Of a stretch of 64,000 bases of DNA, positions 60,678 to 64,000 are shown one piece after another (the stretch's first letter is position 1; the number at the start of each line of letters is the position of its first letter). The translations under genes were made by a program, and so were the position numbers. Location of the stretch: assembly GCA_900544135.1 (NCBI GenBank), contig UQTU01000002.1, forward strand, positions 155,667 through 219,666, in the 5' to 3' direction. This DNA is from an uncultured Collinsella sp. (GTDB lineage Bacteria > Actinomycetota > Coriobacteriia > Coriobacteriales > Coriobacteriaceae). The notes under the pieces were generated by a model that was given only the letters and a program-made list of their open reading frames with translations, did no database searches and was not told the DNA's origin.

Positions 60678-60911
60678 CTACTGCTGCTTGGAGAGCGGGC
60701 TTGTGCCCTCCTCCACCTCCGGCACGCCCACGATGCTCGTGAGCACCGACGCGACCGCAGCCGTCGCCGCGAGCGCCGCGATCTGCGGCCAGTCCAGCGC
60801 GGTAATGGAGACCACGGTCGTTCCCATGGCGGCGAGCGCCGTCTGGGCTGCGGTCTTGACGGCGCGGACGCCCGCCGCGACGCACCACTTCTTGATTCCG
60901 TCCTTGGTCAT
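60678..60911 (-). CDS. Phage holin
   Basis: The 77-residue protein has two hydrophobic stretches (about 15-37 and 42-62; AVKTAAQTALAAMGTTVVSITALDW then QIAALAATAAVASVLTSIVGV) and an acidic tail, as in r1t-type holins. It would form membrane lesions that release the endolysin. Its ribosome site is GAAAGGGG. It lies between the coiled-coil membrane protein and the peptidase. Confidence 0.85.
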   Translation of the reverse strand: MTKDGIKKWCVAAGVRAVKTAAQTALAAMGTTVVSITALDWPQIAALAATAAVASVLTSIVGVPEVEEGTSPLSKQQ

Positions 60912-60925
60912 GGTTGAACCCCTTT

Positions 60926-61456
60926 CTAACCTTCATCGCCCGCTCCCTTGCGTCGGACGACGATTGCGTGAACCTCGTCAATCTGCTTGGCCATGTGCGA
61001 GGTGGTCTGGTCGATGCGCTGGGCGGTTGCCTCGGTGTGCTCCAAGCGCCCGCCCATCTCGTGACTTCGCTCCTTGGAGTCGCCGACCTGCGTAGAGAGC
61101 ACCTCTAGGATTCGCGTCTGCGCCTGCTGTCCGTTGGAAAGCGTCTCGATGACGCGCGTCTGCTCGTTCTGGGCTGCGACCTGCTGCTGGGTTGTCTTGA
61201 TGCGCTCGCGCTCGCGGGAGTCGAGGGCCTTGTCCGCCGTCTCCTGCACCTCGATGCGGTAGCGCTCGATCTCAAGCTTCTTCTCCTCGATGGCGCGCTC
61301 GTTCTCAAGCTGCTTCTCCTTGAGGGCGCGGCGCTGCGGCATGCCCCACTTGACGACCACGAAGCAGACAGCCGCGACGGTGAAGGCGAGGAGGGCGGCG
61401 AGCGGCTCGGCTATGGCGGCGGCCTCGAACCCTCCCGCTAGGGCGTCCCCGCTCAT
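60926..61456 (-). CDS. Membrane-anchored coiled-coil phage protein
   Basis: The 176-residue protein has one N-terminal membrane segment (about 14-36, PLAALLAFTVAAVCFVVVKWG). A long charged coiled coil follows (KEKQLENERAIEEKKLEIER onward). It starts at 61456 with ATGA overlap to the previous gene. Its position next to the holin suggests a lysis or host-envelope role; no family was recognised. Confidence 0.7.
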   Translation of the reverse strand: MSGDALAGGFEAAAIAEPLAALLAFTVAAVCFVVVKWGMPQRRALKEKQLENERAIEEKKLEIERYRIEVQETADKALDSRERERIKTTQQQVAAQNEQTRVIETLSNGQQAQTRILEVLSTQVGDSKERSHEMGGRLEHTEATAQRIDQTTSHMAKQIDEVHAIVVRRKGAGDEG

Positions 61457-61671
61457 GCCTCCTCCGGCACATAAGCGGAGGGGGCCGTCGCAAGCTCGGC
61501 CTCGCAGGCGTTGATCTTGGCGCGAAGCTCCTCGCGCTGAGCCTTGACCGGCTCCCATTCCTCGTCGGGTATAACGCCGTCAGCGTGCTTGAGGGCCTTG
61601 TAGTCGCTCTGCACGAGAAGCTGCTTGTAACCGTTGATCTCGGCCTCGATGGCCTCTCTGGTTCGCTCCAT
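61453..61671 (-). CDS. Small coiled-coil phage protein (72 aa)
   Basis: A charged helical protein (MERTREAIEAEINGYKQLLV; EWEPVKAQREELRAKINACEAEL) with a good ribosome site (GAAAGGAG). The stop overlaps the next gene by 4 nt. Similar short proteins accompany phage tail-end or lysis genes; the function is unknown. Confidence 0.7.
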   Translation of the reverse strand: MERTREAIEAEINGYKQLLVQSDYKALKHADGVIPDEEWEPVKAQREELRAKINACEAELATAPSAYVPEEA

Positions 61672-61737
61672 GGCGCACTCCTTTCATAGGGTGCGCACAT
61701 CGTATGGGCGGCGTGAGATTACGCGGCGGCCTTGAGC

Positions 61738-62898
61738 CTAGTCAGGGTCAGGATTTCCGCTCCGGGGGGGGGGGTATTCATTGCCGAACAGCTCCCTGTA
61801 GAGCCTGTCCATGCTGAGGACGGTTTCGTGCGCGTCGAGCCTGAGCATGCCGCCGCGCCAGCTCTGGTATGACTGGCTTATCTGCCTCAGCGTGATCTCG
61901 CCACGGTCGAGCATGCGGCGCATCGCCTTGAGCTTGCGGCGCTCTCGGGTTATGGCCTCGCGGCTCGGACGCACGACGACCTTGCCCGTGGGGCCGTAGT
62001 AGAACCGCTTCTTGAGGAACCGGAAGCCGCGCGAGAGCTTGACGATCCGCGTCTTCTTCTTGTTGATCGTGATGCCGAGGTCATCGCACAGTATCTCGAT
62101 GCAGGCCAAAACCAGCCTGAGCTTGTCCTTGCTCATGTCGATGTAATATGAATCGTCCATGTAGCGGCCCGTCGCCTCAAGCCCCGCCATCTCCTCGGCC
62201 CAGTGGTCGATGGGGTTCGGGAGCGCAACGGCCAATATCTGGTTCGGCTCGCTCCCTAGGCCGAGGCCAACGTCCCCGCACGCGTCTATGAGGCTTTCCG
62301 TGAGCGCGACGAGCCTTTCGTCATCGAGCGCGCGCCGCACGAGCCGCTTGGCCGCGTCGTGGTCGATGCGCGCGAAGTAGTCGCTGAAGTCCACGAGCAG
62401 GACGTAGCCCTCGGTTCCGTGACGCCGGTAGTGCCGCGCGAGCTGGTTCTTGAGTCGCGCTATCGCGTAGTCGACGCCCCTGCCCTTCATGTTGGCGGAG
62501 TTGCCGGCGGTGAGCGTGGGCATGATCGCTGGAACGAGCGCGTTCTGGCTCAGCGACTTGTGTACGACCCGCTCGCTGAAGTGCACGGACGATATGTGCC
62601 GCAGCTTTCCGCGCTCAATGAGGTCGAACTCATGGAAGCCGCGCCGGATGTCCTCGCCGTTCAGCAGGTCTTGGCGCGCCTTGTGCACGTTGCCCAGAAC
62701 GTGGAGGCAGTAGCCCTGAACGGACGCCTTCCACGACACGCCGCGCCTCGACTTCATGGCGGCGTCGTAGAGCGCGTTCATGTCGGCGATCCTCTCAAGC
62801 GTGAGGCCGTCTATCCTCTCGGCCCTGTTGCGGGCGCGCTTTTCCTCGCGCCTAGCCCTGCGGGCAGCGCGCCTATCGTCTGAGTTCATGGAGGGCAC
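61738..62898 (-). CDS. DGR reverse transcriptase
   Basis: The 386-residue enzyme copies the template RNA with adenine errors. Motifs are VDFSDYFARID (D170) and the catalytic YMDD (246-249). The motif-4 region reads GLGLGSEPNQILAVALPNPID, related to the DGR-type SQ motif but with N-Q. A basic N-terminus precedes the fingers. The start is a GTG at 62898, or ATG 62889; both have weak ribosome sites. It follows TR directly, as expected. Near the 3' end an 11-C tract encodes YPPPR; other tract lengths give different C-termini (one frame reads on as GAEILTLTRLKAAA). Confidence 0.92.
   Translation of the reverse strand: MPSMNSDDRRAARRARREEKRARNRAERIDGLTLERIADMNALYDAAMKSRRGVSWKASVQGYCLHVLGNVHKARQDLLNGEDIRRGFHEFDLIERGKLRHISSVHFSERVVHKSLSQNALVPAIMPTLTAGNSANMKGRGVDYAIARLKNQLARHYRRHGTEGYVLLVDFSDYFARIDHDAAKRLVRRALDDERLVALTESLIDACGDVGLGLGSEPNQILAVALPNPIDHWAEEMAGLEATGRYMDDSYYIDMSKDKLRLVLACIEILCDDLGITINKKKTRIVKLSRGFRFLKKRFYYGPTGKVVVRPSREAITRERRKLKAMRRMLDRGEITLRQISQSYQSWRGGMLRLDAHETVLSMDRLYRELFGNEYPPPRSGNPDPD
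61764..61774 (-). repeat. Poly-C (11) tract at the 3' end of the reverse transcriptase gene
   Basis: Eleven G on the plus strand, 26-37 nt before the stop. Slippage would swap the last dozen residues and move the stop (TAG at 61738, TAA at 61719 or TGA within a few codons). Confidence 0.8.
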
Positions 62899-63107
62899 CC
62901 CGCACGGCTAGCATTGGCGCTCTGACAGCCGCTTTGCGGGGAGGCCATGAAACCGGGCTGAGCGCCGGAGCGCCCGGCCATGCAAGAAGCGTCCGGCTCC
63001 CCGCGCGGGGTGCATATTTACGGCGCTGGGGCCGATGGTCGCGCCTTCCTTCCTCTTTGCGCTCGGCTTTCGGCTCTCGCTTACTCGGTCTGGCAGTGAA
63101 AGGGAAT
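62899..63107 (-). ncRNA. 3' part of the DGR template RNA region
   Basis: A non-coding stretch between TR and the reverse transcriptase start. In characterised DGRs the RNA downstream of TR folds and primes cDNA synthesis. Here it is GC-rich with several small hairpins (for example CCCCGCGCGGGG). Its boundaries are not visible from sequence alone. Confidence 0.5.
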
Positions 63108-63231
63108 CCGGGGCGGGGCCGCACCCACGTGTTGCGAGGGGAGTTGTTGTTGGCGTTGCCGTTGTTGTTGCAATAGCAGACGTTGGACGCCGAACCACCC
63201 ATGACGGAGCGAAGCCACCAATTGACGCGAA
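63108..63231 (-). repeat. DGR template repeat (TR)
   Basis: 124 bp, on the minus strand rich in AAC codons in its middle (three AAC, GGC, AAC, GCC, three AAC). It matches VR (63866-63989) at 115 of 124 positions; all 9 differences fall on TR adenines. The shared GC-only end GCGGCCCCGCCCCGG is the likely initiation-of-mutagenic-homing segment. It lies between avd and the reverse transcriptase gene. Confidence 0.96.
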
Positions 63232-63247
63232 TAACAAAGCGCAACCG

Positions 63248-63745
63248 CTACGCATTATAGCCGCCCGGCTGGTCGAGCACCACGGCCTCAAGGCGCTCGG
63301 CCTCGGCCCTCGCGGCGGCAAGCCTGTCCTCCGCCGACTCCTTGCCGATTATGCGCGTGTACTTGCGCTTCTTGGAGACCTTGTCCGCCTCGTCGCGGAT
63401 CATGCCGGAGACGCGCTCAAGCTCGCTCGCGGTGGTGCACTTCATGGCGATTAGGCACTGGAAGTCCTGCTCAAGCTGGTCGCAGTCGGCCAGAGCGAGG
63501 CCGAGGTAGCGCTTTCGCTCAAGGACGTTGTACGAGTTGCTCGGGTAGAAGCGGTTGGCCCTGTTGACGTTGTAGACGAGCGAGCGGGCGGTCTCCGCGA
63601 TCGGAGCGCCCAGTATGAGCCGCTTGCGCTTGGGGACTACGCTCTCGCGCATCACGAGGGAAAGAACCTCGATACGGATGTCCACGGCGAGGCTCAAGTA
63701 GTCGGAATCGGCCTCTTTCCTGTTTCGCTCGAATACTTGGCTCAT
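63248..63745 (-). CDS. DGR accessory variability determinant (Avd-like)
   Basis: The 165-residue, helical, basic protein has the four-helix-bundle pattern of Avd (VVPKRKRLILGAPIAETARSL, NVNRANRFYP, then ERKRYLGLALADCDQLEQ). Avd forms a pentamer that binds the reverse transcriptase and the template RNA. The start at 63745 follows GGAGGCGAA. It lies between VR and TR as in Bordetella phage BPP-1. The C-terminal 45 residues form an extra charged helix. Confidence 0.85.
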   Translation of the reverse strand: MSQVFERNRKEADSDYLSLAVDIRIEVLSLVMRESVVPKRKRLILGAPIAETARSLVYNVNRANRFYPSNSYNVLERKRYLGLALADCDQLEQDFQCLIAMKCTTASELERVSGMIRDEADKVSKKRKYTRIIGKESAEDRLAAARAEAERLEAVVLDQPGGYNA

Positions 63746-63753
63746 TTCGCCTC

Positions 63754-63778
63754 CAAAAATCGGCCCGCTTCGCGGGCA
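63754..63778 (-). terminator. Terminator between the DGR target gene and avd
   Basis: On the minus strand GCCCGC-GAA-GCGGGC is followed by CGATTTTT; it ends just before the avd ribosome site. Confidence 0.75.
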
Positions 63779-63837
63779 ATATAAAGATCAAAACGATGGC
63801 GACCGCACAAGGCGGTCGCCGTAAGTATAGCTATGGT

Positions 63838-63857
63838 TCAGCTGAAGTCTCAGCTGA
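63838..63857. promoter_or_regulatory. DGR target-site hairpin/cruciform after VR
   Basis: TCAGCTGA-AGTC-TCAGCTGA: an 8-bp stem with a 4-nt loop, 8 nt beyond the end of VR, overlapping the target stop codon. It is absent after TR. Hairpins of this size and position are required for target recognition in phage BPP-1. Confidence 0.75.
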
Positions 63858-64000
63858 GGAGGAAGCCGGGGCGGGGCCGCACCCACGTGTCGCGAGGGGA
63901 GGTGTAGCCGGCGGTGCCGTTGCTGCTGCAAGAGCAGACGTTGGACGCCGAACCACCCATGACGGAGCGAAGCCACCAATTGACGCGAACTTTCACTCTG
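63850..64000 (-). CDS. DGR target protein, C-terminal end with variable region (partial)
   Basis: Only the last 49 residues are in the window; the gene continues past 64000. The frame reads NWWLRSVMGGSASNVCSCSS, then NGTAGYTSPRDTW, then VRPRPGFLLS and a stop. This is the typical end of a C-type-lectin-fold DGR target (WLRS..GG, variable residues, RPRP). The variable codons correspond to TR AAC codons. The protein is probably a phage receptor-binding or displayed binding protein; its N-terminus is not visible. Confidence 0.88.
   Translation of the reverse strand, partial: RVKVRVNWWLRSVMGGSASNVCSCSSNGTAGYTSPRDTWVRPRPGFLLS
63866..63989 (-). repeat. DGR variable repeat (VR)
   Basis: 124 bp at the 3' end of the target gene, the same length and orientation as TR. 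Nine substitutions relative to TR: one TAT to TCT, and AAC to AGC (twice), ACC (twice), GGC, TAC and GAC; every changed base is an A in TR. Confidence 0.96.

Noticed and set aside
60926..61456. Spanin assignment for the membrane-anchored coiled-coil protein
   Set aside because: Spanins act on the outer membrane of Gram-negative hosts; the gene content here points to a host without one.
61738..62898. Retron or group II intron reverse transcriptase
   Set aside because: A TR/VR pair with adenine-specific differences and an avd-like gene identify a DGR; no msr/msd or intron RNA structure was seen.

Overview
The window is high-GC actinobacterial DNA. The gene set points to the Coriobacteriia, most likely a gut Collinsella: a GlnR-like regulator next to a type I glutamine synthetase plus a separate type III enzyme, sortase-assembled SpaA-type pili, a gatCAB operon, a one-piece tmRNA, and many short perfect palindromes between genes. 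The genus is inferred from gene content and style, not from a marker search.

Layout. 1-800: the end of an MntA/HepT toxin-antitoxin pair whose antitoxin carries a RelB/DinJ-like N-terminus. 935-2985: glutamine synthetase and a GlnR-like regulator. 3194-9439: an HtrA protease, ligA, and a MATE exporter with its MerR regulator. 9796-16012: an endonuclease-like gene between two palindromic repeats, moaA with a moaC-mobB fusion, an MFS transporter and a HAD phosphatase. 16013-26340: a pilus island with an AT-rich promoter region, a tip adhesin containing a poly-G tract, two further pilins, a duplicated cassette for a tiny membrane peptide with an SOS-like box, an AbiEi-like gene and a class C sortase. 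26646-30147: gatCAB. 30453-37688: an AraC regulator, a paired ABC exporter, and a P-type ATPase with a small membrane partner; the two transport operons share a palindromic operator. 37832-38697: an RHH/PIN toxin-antitoxin pair. 39430-39793: tmRNA. 40152-45060: a patatin, rplM-rpsI, glmM, a PTS EIIA and nagB. 45509-51629: a STAND-BTAD regulator, a YhbY protein, a methyltransferase and a UPF0210 protein. 51738-55966: a metF / MetH-activation / metH operon. 56393-58480: glnN.

58850-64000 is the end of a prophage-like element. It begins at a tRNA 3'-end remnant and carries a lysis module (GH25-LysM endolysin, C39-like peptidase, holin, membrane coiled-coil protein). It then holds a complete diversity-generating retroelement (DGR) on the minus strand, in the order target gene with VR, avd, TR, reverse transcriptase. 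TR and VR are both 124 bp and differ at 9 positions, every one an adenine in TR. An 8-bp-stem, 4-nt-loop hairpin follows VR but not TR. The reverse transcriptase gene ends in an 11-C tract that could switch its C-terminus.

Other notable signals are: two nested palindromic elements that keep an identical core while their 32-38 bp arms differ; a shared GlnR-like box upstream of both glutamine synthetase genes; a 9-G tract that would switch the tip adhesin off in either other frame; and several families of 33-65 bp palindromes in direct head-to-tail combinations.
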